Both the position numbers and the translations under genes were made by a program. Positions 1-6,152 of a stretch of 7,062 nt of DNA are shown one piece after another (position 1 is the first letter of the stretch; each line of letters starts with the position of its first letter). The notes beneath the pieces were generated by a model. It saw only the letters and a program-made list of their open reading frames with translations, made no database searches and was not told the DNA's origin. Origin of the DNA: an uncultured bacterium. GTDB taxonomy: Bacteria; Patescibacteriota; Minisyncoccia; Phycocordibacterales; PALSA-1337. The stretch is from positions 1 through 7,062 of the forward strand of contig CAIQCA010000069.1 in the NCBI GenBank assembly GCA_903870235.1. The letters are read 5' to 3'.

Positions 1-117
1 CTCTCTTTCATCATTCCATTTTCCTACATAAACCTTACCATCGACGTGTCTTCCATATCTCCATGGAATCGTCTGATCTTCGAGAACTTTATTGACATCC
101 GCTTCAGTGAGTATCAT
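1..117 (-). CDS. N-terminal fragment of an unrecognised protein
   Basis: An uninterrupted minus-strand frame begins with ATG at 117 and runs 39 codons to the left edge, so the gene is partial. The peptide starts MILTEADVNKVLEDQTIPW and continues with a charged, aromatic-containing stretch including GRHVDGKVYVGKW; it has no signal peptide or membrane segment. An AAGGG-like Shine-Dalgarno sequence lies on the minus strand at about 127-131, nine to ten bases before the ATG, and supports this start. The mixed, protein-like composition also favours real coding. I do not recognise the family. The gene overlaps the open frame of the plus-strand LamG ORF, which suggests that the 5' end of that ORF is not native. 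The main uncertainty is that only 117 bases are visible. Confidence 0.5.
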   Translation of the reverse strand, partial: MILTEADVNKVLEDQTIPWRYGRHVDGKVYVGKWNDERE

Positions 118-1057
118 TAACTATTTCCCTTCTATTCTTAGAACAAGTACACTTACTCCAATCTGTAATCCAGAGAAGGCTTGCACAGGAATAGATTTGT
201 CTGTCCTTGTTCCTACCTATATCCCATCTATCCCCCTAGATCCACAAGCTTCCACTGACTCTGGCTATTCTATCGCCCTGTCTAGCTCCAATGTCTACCT
301 AGAAGCACCTTGTACGGAAATAGGCTTTTCTAACCAACCCGGTTACTCCACCACTACTCCTGTAGACGCCTTCGTTGGCTCCATACCCCTCTCGCATACT
401 CCATCTGTTGCTTCAGGTAGTTGTACTACTGGAGGTGGAGGAGCGCCAACTGTTTATGGACCAGCTGCTGGGTATGCTCTTAATTTTAATGGAAATAGCT
501 GGATATCTGTTCCCGCGTCAGACAACTTTACTCTGTCAATTTATACAATTGAATTTTGGATTAAAACAAATACAACATCAGGTGGACAGTATTTGTTTGG
601 TTGGGATCCTTCCGGTGATCCGCAGATGTACATTGGTGATGGGGTCATTCACTTTAGAACGCAATTTCCTTCGTTGGTTGGGACTATCCCGATAAATAAT
701 GGAGAATGGCATCATGTAGCAGTTACATCAGATGGAACGACTATCACGTTGTGGATAGATGGAAATTCTGATGGATCTATAACTCCGTCAGAGGTAGGTA
801 GTTATGGTGGTAATCTTAATATTGGTAATTGGGGCATGCTCCCCCTGGAGGGCATAATCGATGAATTTAGGGTATCAAATAAAGTAAGATACACGGGCCC
901 GTTCACACCAACATCCCTTAATTCTGATGGTAATACAGTTGGTTTTTGGAAATTTGATGATGGCTCCGGCGGAAATGGCGGCTCCGTTATTGATAGTAGC
1001 GGACATAGTCATACGGGTATAATAGAAGGTGATCCTACATGGGTTACGAGTCCTTAG
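92..1057 (+). CDS. LamG-domain protein with a headless type IV pilin-like N-terminal region
   Basis: The frame is open from 77 (in-frame stop at 74-76) to the TAG at 1055-1057. The only early start codons are TTG at 92 and GTG at 107; there is no nearby ATG and no ribosome-binding site. Residues about 11-76 resemble the C-terminal half of CPR pilins/pseudopilins: a cysteine pair (C25, C31), then DLSVLVPTYIPSIPLDPQ (35-52), a GYSI strand and an APCTE ending. The prepilin cleavage motif and hydrophobic helix that normally precede this are absent. A Ser/Thr/Gly-rich linker (about 77-125) leads to a LamG jelly-roll (about 128-265) with the hallmarks ALNFNGNSWISV, YTIEFWIKT, GEWHHVAV and IDEFRVSNKVRY, and then GFWKFDDGSG. 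LamG domains typically bind carbohydrate or protein at the cell surface. Without a signal peptide the visible product could not be exported as a pilin, so it is probably a truncated gene or a silent cassette. The LamG assignment is firm. The start, and whether the gene is expressed, are doubtful. Confidence 0.7.
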   Translation: MTSASVSIINYFPSILRTSTLTPICNPEKACTGIDLSVLVPTYIPSIPLDPQASTDSGYSIALSSSNVYLEAPCTEIGFSNQPGYSTTTPVDAFVGSIPLSHTPSVASGSCTTGGGGAPTVYGPAAGYALNFNGNSWISVPASDNFTLSIYTIEFWIKTNTTSGGQYLFGWDPSGDPQMYIGDGVIHFRTQFPSLVGTIPINNGEWHHVAVTSDGTTITLWIDGNSDGSITPSEVGSYGGNLNIGNWGMLPLEGIIDEFRVSNKVRYTGPFTPTSLNSDGNTVGFWKFDDGSGGNGGSVIDSSGHSHTGIIEGDPTWVTSP

Positions 1058-1064
1058 GGTTCGA

Positions 1065-1092
1065 TTGATTTGTTTCTATTTCACGCTATAAT
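1065..1092 (+). promoter_or_regulatory. sigma70-like promoter upstream of murB
   Basis: TTGATT (1065-1070) and a perfect TATAAT (1087-1092) are separated by 16 bases, close to the bacterial consensus. It lies just after the LamG stop codon. Transcription would begin at about 1098-1100, immediately before the large inverted repeat, giving murB a leader of roughly 130 bases. The call rests on sequence only. Confidence 0.6.
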
Positions 1093-1101
1093 AGTACGCA
1101 G

Positions 1102-1190
1102 ATTGTACCAAGTGATGGCGACGGCTGTACTCACATTATATTTAGACATTATATTTGGAGCTCACACCCGTCGCCGTCAGTTGGCACAAT
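1102..1190. repeat. large imperfect inverted repeat (hairpin) in the murB leader
   Basis: Bases 1102-1128 pair with 1164-1190 over 27 positions, with three mismatches (1107/1185, 1112/1180, 1125/1167) and one G-T wobble (1116/1176). The core, GGCGACGG (1117-1124) against CCGTCGCC (1168-1175), is perfect and GC-rich. Three more pairs (1130-1132 with 1158-1160) can form inside. No T-run follows the right arm, so it is not a standard intrinsic terminator. Its left edge nearly coincides with the predicted transcription start. It could be a 5' stabilising hairpin, a regulatory leader, a small structured RNA or a miniature mobile element. No convincing target-site duplication is visible. Confidence 0.7.
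1133..1158. repeat. tandem 13-bp repeat in the hairpin loop
   Basis: ACATTATATTTAG (1133-1145) is followed directly by ACATTATATTTGG (1146-1158), identical at 12 of 13 positions. The pair fills the AT-rich apical loop of the inverted repeat at 1102-1190. It may be a slippage duplication or a paired protein-binding site. Confidence 0.6.
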
Positions 1191-1228
1191 GATCCAGCAC
1201 ATTTCCGTGTTCTTAAGATATTGCCGAC

Positions 1229-2242
1229 ATGAAAATTCAGGAAAATATATCGCTTGCAAAATATACAACTTTTAAGATCGGAGGATTAGCCCGATTTTTT
1301 TGTGTCGCAAATAACGAAAATGAATTAGTCGAGGCCTTAAAGTTTGCTCGAAAACAAAAATTACCATTCAAGGTTCTTGGTGGGGGTTCAAACATTCTCG
1401 TAAGTGATGAGGGTTTCAATGGCGTCGTTATAAAAATGGAGTATAAAGGTCTTTATATATCGGATGATGGCATTACTGTCACCGCCTGTGCAGGTGAATC
1501 ATGGGATGATGTGGTTAGATTTTCAGTTGAAAAAGGTTTGCGCGGTCTAGAAAATTTATCGGCGATTCCTGGAACAGTGGGTGCAGCACCTGTACAGAAT
1601 ATTGGTGCATATGGCACTGAAGTTGCCAATCATATCGAATTCATGCGTGTCCTAGATCTCAAAGATATGAAGGCCTACCTTTTTTCAAAGGAAGATTGCC
1701 AATTTGGTTATCGCGATAGTATTTTCAAACGGCATCGTGAGAGGTTTGTCATCATCGTTGTCGGTTTCAAACTTTCCAAAACCGCAGAACTCAAAATGGA
1801 TTATAAGGACGTGAAAGAATATTTTGCCACGCGAGACATAACAAATCCTACGCAAGCTGATTTGCGCAAAGCAATTATCGAGATTCGCACCAGCAAATTG
1901 CCGGATTGGAAGAAATGGGGAACTGCCGGGTCTTTTTTCAAAAATCCAAGTGTGACAGCGGCGCAGTTTACCGAGCTCAAGAAGAAATATCCGGATCTAC
2001 CAGGTTTTCCTGATGATGATGGAAGAGTGAAGATCTCTCTTGGTTGGATTTTGGATAAAGTTTGTGATGCTCGTGGTCTCAAGGTGGGGAAAGTTGGCAC
2101 ATATGACAAGCAGGCTCTTGTTTTGGTAGCGCAAGCGGGTGCTACAGCGGCTGATGTTTTAGCGCTATCAATAGAGCTTATGAATAGAGTCAAGAAAAAA
2201 ACTGGAATTGTAATCGAGGCCGAAGTTGAGTGGGTGTGTTAA
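1229..2242 (+). CDS. murB: UDP-N-acetylenolpyruvoylglucosamine reductase
   Basis: MurB is the cytoplasmic FAD enzyme that uses NADPH to reduce UDP-GlcNAc-enolpyruvate to UDP-MurNAc, the second committed step of peptidoglycan synthesis. The N-terminal FAD-binding region shows TTFKIGGLARF (13-23) and VLGGGSNILVSD (49-60), followed by LSAIPGTVGAAPVQNIGAYG (110-129). Substrate and catalytic residues are in place: GYRDSIFK with R162, GTAGSFFKNP with the proton-donor Ser235, and the C-terminal IEAEVEW, where E332 matches the conserved acid. At 337 aa, with an APVQNIGAYG motif, it resembles type I (E. coli-like) MurB more than the shorter type II. The ATG at 1229 is fixed by an in-frame stop at 1214-1216. 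No clear Shine-Dalgarno sequence precedes it, although a promoter and a long structured leader lie upstream. secA follows after 104 bases on the same strand. Confidence 0.96.
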   Translation: MKIQENISLAKYTTFKIGGLARFFCVANNENELVEALKFARKQKLPFKVLGGGSNILVSDEGFNGVVIKMEYKGLYISDDGITVTACAGESWDDVVRFSVEKGLRGLENLSAIPGTVGAAPVQNIGAYGTEVANHIEFMRVLDLKDMKAYLFSKEDCQFGYRDSIFKRHRERFVIIVVGFKLSKTAELKMDYKDVKEYFATRDITNPTQADLRKAIIEIRTSKLPDWKKWGTAGSFFKNPSVTAAQFTELKKKYPDLPGFPDDDGRVKISLGWILDKVCDARGLKVGKVGTYDKQALVLVAQAGATAADVLALSIELMNRVKKKTGIVIEAEVEWVC

Positions 2243-2309
2243 AGCCAGCACCTCTTTGGTGGATTCACTAAGTATTCTCAAAGTACGGGTTTTTATTACA
2301 AAAAACAGT

Positions 2310-2321
2310 GGCCGGACGGCC
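2310..2321. repeat. small GC-rich dyad in the murB-secA spacer
   Basis: GGCCG-GA-CGGCC is a perfect 5-bp inverted repeat in an otherwise AT-rich 104-base spacer (2243-2346). No T-run follows it, so it is not a standard terminator for murB. A weak -10-like TATGCT (2327-2332) lies between it and the secA ATG, but I see no matching -35. The rest of the spacer shows only a T-run at 2290-2294 without a stem before it. Nothing else is supportable in this spacer. Confidence 0.25.
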
Positions 2322-2346
2322 CCAAATATGCTAAAGTGGCCAAACG

Positions 2347-5028
2347 ATGTCATTTTTAAGCAATATTTTCAGCCGTTCAAATACAAAAGACACTAAGGTG
2401 TTTGACCCTATTGTTGCAGATATAAATGCACTAGAAACAAAGGTGCAAGCCTTTTCGGATACAGAACTTAAGTCCAAAACAGCCGTTTTTCAGGCGCGTC
2501 TCAAAGAAGCAAAAACTCTAGAAGAAGAAAAGAAAATTTTGGCCGAAATATTACCTGAGGCTTTTGCCATGGTGCGCGAATCTTCCAAGCGAACCCTCGG
2601 TCAGCGACACTTCGATGTACAACTTACTGGAGGTGCTGTTTTGAATAGCGGTGCTATTGCTGAAATGCGTACTGGTGAAGGAAAAACTTTGGTGGCAACA
2701 TTGCCGGCTTACCTGAATGCTCTTTCTGGTAAAGGTGTGCATATTGTTACTGTGAACGATTATCTATCACGACGTGACGCTGTTTGGATGGGGCAGATCT
2801 ATGACGCACTCGGTTTGACTGTTGGCGTGATAAACCATGAGTCAAGTTTTATATATGATCCGAAGCACAAGGCCGCGCCAGCGCCAACTGTTGAGGTCGG
2901 CAAAACTGATTCTCTCGACAAAACCCGTGATGAGATGGGTGCCTTTCATGTTGTTCACGAATTCTTGCGACCATGTACACGCCATGAAGCTTATATGGCG
3001 GACATTACTTATGGTACAAACAATGAATTCGGTTTCGATTATTTGCGTGACAACCTAGAATATTCACCAGATCGTTTGCGTCAGCGTGAATTCAATTATG
3101 CTATCGTCGATGAGATCGACTCTATCTTGATCGATGAGGCTCGTACACCACTCATCATTTCCGCACCAACACGTGACGCAGAATCTACTTATAAACAATT
3201 TGCTTCTTTGACGGCTAGTTATGTCGAAGGTGTTGATTATACAAAAGATGAAAAGCGCAAAGCTATCACTTTGCTTGATCCTGGCATCGAGAAAGCTGAG
3301 AAGTTTCTTGGCGTAGAAAATATCTATACAGACAAAGGTATCAAGTTTGTGCATCATCTCGAGACGGCAGTTCGTGCCAAAGCCCTTTATCACAAGGACA
3401 AGGAGTATGTGGTCAAGAACAATGAGATAGTTATTGTTGATGAATTTACTGGACGCATGCAACCAGGACGTCGTTGGTCAGAAGGATTGCATCAGGCTAT
3501 TGAAGCCAAGGAGGGGGTAAGTATCCAACAGGAGTCACGCACTTATGCTTCTATTACATTCCAAAACTTTTTCCGTATGTACCCGAAGCTTTCTGGTATG
3601 ACCGGAACAGCCGCTACTTCCGGAGAAGAATTTTTCAAGGTGTACGGACTCGATGTGGCTATAGTTCCCACGAACAAGCAAGCTATTCGTGAAGACAGAC
3701 AAGATCAGATCTTCCGTACAGAGATTGGTAAATACAAGGCTATTGCTCGCGAAGTGAAGAAGGCACACGATATTGGCCAACCGGTTTTGATCGGTACAGT
3801 TTCCATCGAAAAGAATGAGGTATTATCACAGTTTTTGAAGGCCGAAGGTATTCCGCACGAACTTTTGAATGCTAAGAATCATGAACGTGAAGGCGAGATT
3901 ATCGACCAAGCTGGACGCAAAGGTTCTGTTACCATTGCTACAAACATGGCCGGTCGTGGAGTTGATATTAAACTGGGCGGCGTACCAGCCACACCTGAAG
4001 CCGCAGAAGAGATCAAAAAACTTGGCGGGTTGTTTGTGCTTGGAACCGAACGCCATGAAGCTCGTCGTATAGACAATCAGCTTCGAGGTCGTTCTGGTCG
4101 TCAGGGTGATCCTGGTGTTACACAATTCTTCGTTTCTCTCGAAGATACTTTGGCTCGTGTTTTTGCTTCAGACATGTTGAAGGGTATGATGAACAAGCTC
4201 GGAGTTCCTGAAGATGAAGCCATTCAGCACAAACTTATTTCCAACGCTCTAGAAAGTGCTCAAGAAAAGATTGAAGGATTTAACTTTGATTCTCGTAAAC
4301 ATGTTCTAGAATTTGATGATGTTATAAACACCCAACGTTCAAGTATTTATGCTCGTCGTCGCAAACTTCTACTTGGAGGTGTAGATGATGTGGAAAAGGA
4401 ACTTAACGATATTATAGGAAATGGCAAAGCCAGTCACGATTCCGTTTCTCTGGCAACTGGTCTAATTCCAAAAAACGCTATCGAATTTAGTGGTGAGGCC
4501 ATGGTCACCGACCTTATTTCCAAGAAGATTGCTGAATTTGGCCGTGAAGCCTTTTTCAATGCCGCGCGAATTGTTTTGTTACAAACTATCGATATGTACT
4601 GGGTTGAACATCTAGAAGTCATGGATCATACACGTTCGAGTGTGAATCTTCGTGCTTATGGTCAACGCGATCCATTGGTTGAATACAAGAAAGAAGGATT
4701 GCGCCTTTTCAAGGAAATGCAGGCGGCTACACGAGATCAGGTGGTTCGTCTTTTGCCACACATTGTACCAGTCATGAATGGCGCGGCAGTTACTGCTAAA
4801 AATGCCGACTCTGCTGAGTTAAAAGAAATTCATGAAAATGCCCAGATAATAGGCGCCGGTGATGGTTCTGGTGGTGCCAATGGATCCAAGAGCAACGCTT
4901 CCGTGATGGCCACAAGAGAACCAGAAGTTGGTCGTAATGATCCTTGTCCTTGTGGTAGTGGTAAGAAGTTTAAGAAATGTGGAGCCTTGAATACAGGGGA
5001 GCACCAGAGATTGTCAGCAAAGAAATAA
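2347..5028 (+). CDS. secA: preprotein translocase ATPase SecA
   Basis: SecA is the ATP-driven motor that pushes unfolded preproteins through SecYEG at the inner membrane. The 893-aa product has every core element: RHFDVQLTGG (87-96), Walker A MRTGEGKT (107-114), TYGTNNEFGFDYLRDN (221-236), Walker B VDEIDSILIDEARTPLIIS (254-272), the MTGTAATSGEEF segment, NMAGRGVDIKLGG (533-545), the arginine-finger motif RGRSGRQGD (580-588), FDDVINTQR (656-664), and the scaffold/wing segment from D749 (MYWVEHLEVMDHTRSSVNLR). About 45 residues (165-210) are inserted in NBD1, where E. coli SecA has a short loop. A low-complexity Gly/Ser/Asn linker precedes the SEC-C tail, CPCGSGKKFKKCG (867-879), whose fourth ligand position is Gly instead of His/Cys. 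The start gives a normal SecA N-terminus. No Shine-Dalgarno sequence is evident. The HD gene begins 15 bases downstream. Confidence 0.98.
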   Translation: MSFLSNIFSRSNTKDTKVFDPIVADINALETKVQAFSDTELKSKTAVFQARLKEAKTLEEEKKILAEILPEAFAMVRESSKRTLGQRHFDVQLTGGAVLNSGAIAEMRTGEGKTLVATLPAYLNALSGKGVHIVTVNDYLSRRDAVWMGQIYDALGLTVGVINHESSFIYDPKHKAAPAPTVEVGKTDSLDKTRDEMGAFHVVHEFLRPCTRHEAYMADITYGTNNEFGFDYLRDNLEYSPDRLRQREFNYAIVDEIDSILIDEARTPLIISAPTRDAESTYKQFASLTASYVEGVDYTKDEKRKAITLLDPGIEKAEKFLGVENIYTDKGIKFVHHLETAVRAKALYHKDKEYVVKNNEIVIVDEFTGRMQPGRRWSEGLHQAIEAKEGVSIQQESRTYASITFQNFFRMYPKLSGMTGTAATSGEEFFKVYGLDVAIVPTNKQAIREDRQDQIFRTEIGKYKAIAREVKKAHDIGQPVLIGTVSIEKNEVLSQFLKAEGIPHELLNAKNHEREGEIIDQAGRKGSVTIATNMAGRGVDIKLGGVPATPEAAEEIKKLGGLFVLGTERHEARRIDNQLRGRSGRQGDPGVTQFFVSLEDTLARVFASDMLKGMMNKLGVPEDEAIQHKLISNALESAQEKIEGFNFDSRKHVLEFDDVINTQRSSIYARRRKLLLGGVDDVEKELNDIIGNGKASHDSVSLATGLIPKNAIEFSGEAMVTDLISKKIAEFGREAFFNAARIVLLQTIDMYWVEHLEVMDHTRSSVNLRAYGQRDPLVEYKKEGLRLFKEMQAATRDQVVRLLPHIVPVMNGAAVTAKNADSAELKEIHENAQIIGAGDGSGGANGSKSNASVMATREPEVGRNDPCPCGSGKKFKKCGALNTGEHQRLSAKK

Positions 5029-5039
5029 GGCGCTGGTGC
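5001..5039 (+). promoter_or_regulatory. inverted repeat across the secA stop codon and HD gene leader
   Basis: GCACCAG (5001-5007) and CTGGTGC (5033-5039) are perfect 7-bp complements, with one further pair (5009/5031) after a mismatch. The 23-base loop holds the secA TAA (5026-5028) and an AAGG (5027-5030) that is the only Shine-Dalgarno-like sequence before the HD start at 5044. Only three T's follow the stem, so termination is unlikely. A role in translational coupling is conceivable but unproven. Confidence 0.35.
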
Positions 5040-5043
5040 ATTT

Positions 5044-5703
5044 ATGGGATTAAATTATCAGTTAATAGATAAAAATATGGCAAATAACAAGAAGAAAAAG
5101 GATGTGTATGATCAGATCACAGATTTTGTGTATGAAACGAGCATACATAGTAGAACTCCTCGTTCAGGTTTATGGTTTCTGGGAAGTGGTAGTCAGTCGA
5201 TTGCTGAACACCTTTTCCATACAGCCATGATTGCCTATGCTTTGGCACATTTGGAACCTAAAGTCGACAAGAAAAAAGTTGTGCTTATGGCTTTGTTCCA
5301 TGATATAGGGGAGGGTAGAACATCTGATCATAATTATGTTCATCAGCGTTACGGTCGTTTGGCGGAGGCACAGGCTGTAGCCGATATTGCAAAGAGTGTT
5401 CCTTTTGGTGGAGAGATATTGGAATTATTTACAGAAGAGCAGGCCAAAGTAACTCTTGAAGCGAAATTGGTTAAAGATGCCGATCAACTTGAATGGATCG
5501 CTACTCTACGTGGTGAGGAAGTCAAGGGAAATACCAAAGCGAAAGAATGGATAGATATCGCCGCTAAACGTCTAAAAACAGATGCTGCTCAAAAACTGGT
5601 CAAGGTTTTGATAAAGACTCACCCTGATTCTTGGTGGTTTGACGCTGATGATGCTTGGTTTGTAAATCGCGAAGAAAAGAATAAGAAGTGGGCTAGTGAG
5701 TAA
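5044..5703 (+). CDS. HD-domain hydrolase, YfbR/HDDC2-like (probable 5'-deoxynucleotidase)
   Basis: This 219-aa cytoplasmic protein belongs to the metal-dependent HD superfamily, most like COG1896-type enzymes (YfbR, HDDC2), which remove phosphate from deoxynucleoside 5'-monophosphates. The metal-binding residues are in order and spacing: His56 in SIAEHLFHTAMIAYALAHLE, His86-Asp87 in ALFHDIGEGRTSDH with Glu90, and Asp147 in LVKDADQLEW. The C-terminal tail is rich in Trp and Asp/Lys and has no recognisable second domain. The ATG at 5044 lies 15 bases after secA, with AAGG 13 bases before it. A second in-frame ATG at 5077 (MANNKKKKD) is equally plausible, because family homology starts only around residue 20. 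It is probably co-transcribed with secA. The substrate is inferred from the superfamily, and other nucleotide substrates are possible. Confidence 0.85.
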   Translation: MGLNYQLIDKNMANNKKKKDVYDQITDFVYETSIHSRTPRSGLWFLGSGSQSIAEHLFHTAMIAYALAHLEPKVDKKKVVLMALFHDIGEGRTSDHNYVHQRYGRLAEAQAVADIAKSVPFGGEILELFTEEQAKVTLEAKLVKDADQLEWIATLRGEEVKGNTKAKEWIDIAAKRLKTDAAQKLVKVLIKTHPDSWWFDADDAWFVNREEKNKKWASE

Positions 5704-5705
5704 TC

Positions 5706-6113
5706 CTATTCTTCTGCCGGCAGATTTCCAGTAGCTGTAAATATCTCCAAATCGTCTAGAGTAACGTTGGCATAACTGCTTTGGAACTTTTTGTGTGTCT
5801 TGAATCTTGGATCAAACACCAATTCCTTCCATTTTTTGGATAAATCTGATTCATGCCACTTACCCATGATCAAATCCCGTTTTGATTTATCTAGTTTCTC
5901 ACCACTGTTTTTGTCGTAGAATTTTTCCACAGCCAATTGTAGTTGGCGAGTCATATAATGGTTGACTGGAGGGCCTTTTATCAATTCGGCTAATTTGCTA
6001 ATCATTTCGGCTTCTCTGGCAGCCATTTCCAGGGCAGCTGCCTCGTCAGCCCCTTTTATAGACTGGTCTACAGCTGGTGCACTTACGGTGTCCAATATCT
6101 CTGTGTTTGTCAT
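5706..6113 (-). CDS. hypothetical protein, 135 aa, helical
   Basis: I do not recognise this family. From the ATG at 6113 the product begins MTNTEILDTVSAPAVDQ. An Ala/Glu-rich amphipathic stretch follows (about residues 24-46, ADEAAALEMAAREAEMISKL), then a Lys/Asp/Trp-rich region with GKWHESDLSKKWKEL, and the end is LDDLEIFTATGNLPAEE. There are no cysteines, signal peptide or membrane segments, so it is probably a small soluble protein with a possible coiled coil. The frame stays open upstream to an ATG at 6197, but that start would overlap the divergent gene. The 6113 ATG is preferred because a TATGAT box lies six bases before it. The gene converges on the HD gene with two bases between the stop codons, and diverges from the ATPase-like gene with only 39 bases between the start codons. 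That arrangement suggests shared control with the ATPase-like gene. Confidence 0.75.
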   Translation of the reverse strand: MTNTEILDTVSAPAVDQSIKGADEAAALEMAAREAEMISKLAELIKGPPVNHYMTRQLQLAVEKFYDKNSGEKLDKSKRDLIMGKWHESDLSKKWKELVFDPRFKTHKKFQSSYANVTLDDLEIFTATGNLPAEE

Positions 6114-6119
6114 ACTATA

Positions 6120-6125
6120 ATCATA
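6120..6125 (-). promoter_or_regulatory. -10 box for the minus-strand hypothetical gene (possibly leaderless)
   Basis: On the minus strand TATGAT (6125 down to 6120) is followed by six bases and then the ATG at 6113. With the usual spacing between -10 and transcription start, transcription would begin at or next to the start codon. No good -35 is visible (at best a TTTATT-like hexamer), and there is no Shine-Dalgarno sequence. Confidence 0.4.
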
Positions 6126-6128
6126 CAC

Positions 6129-6151
6129 GGGTTTTCTGCTATAATAAACCC
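6129..6151. promoter_or_regulatory. dyad around the -10 box of the ATPase-like gene (operator candidate)
   Basis: GGGTTT (6129-6134) and AAACCC (6146-6151) form a perfect 6-bp inverted repeat with an 11-base centre. The plus-strand -10 box (6140-6145) lies inside it, and the right arm ends two bases before the ATG at 6153. A dyad in this position could be a repressor site for the divergent pair, but six base pairs is short enough to occur by chance. Confidence 0.3.
6140..6145 (+). promoter_or_regulatory. -10 box for the ATPase-like gene (possibly leaderless)
   Basis: A perfect TATAAT is followed by seven bases (AAACCCC) and then ATG at 6153, so the predicted transcription start coincides with the start codon. 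The same heptamer CTATAAT also occurs at 6115-6121. No consensus -35 lies at 16-18 bases; TTGTCA at 6107-6112 is 27 bases away. Confidence 0.5.
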
Positions 6152-6152
6152 C

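Noticed and set aside
375..695. A 106-codon plus-strand frame inside the LamG ORF
   Set aside because: Its frame overlaps clear LamG coding with family motifs, and the alternative product has no recognisable domain and an odd composition.
92..1057. A diversity-generating retroelement target or a CRISPR-related locus
   Set aside because: No reverse transcriptase, template/variable repeat pair or direct-repeat array is visible anywhere in the window, and LamG is not the usual C-type lectin target fold.
1058..1228. A tRNA or other classical RNA gene in the spacer before murB
   Set aside because: The inverted repeat is a single long stem, not a cloverleaf, and no T-loop (GTTCRANNC) or anticodon arm can be placed.
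1801..2193. A 130-codon minus-strand frame inside murB
   Set aside because: It lies antisense to conserved MurB catalytic segments and its product has no family features, so it is a shadow frame.
2281..2306. The T-run at 2290-2294 as an intrinsic terminator for murB
   Set aside because: No stable GC stem precedes it. The nearest stem (CACC/GGTG near 2249-2261) is only four pairs and about 30 bases away.
3064..3462. A 132-codon minus-strand frame inside secA
   Set aside because: It is antisense to conserved SecA coding, and no promoter or ribosome-binding site supports it.
5714..5723. The perfect 10-bp palindrome CTGCCGGCAG as a terminator or operator
   Set aside because: It lies in the coding end of the minus-strand gene, has no loop and no T-run, and a palindrome of this length can occur by chance.
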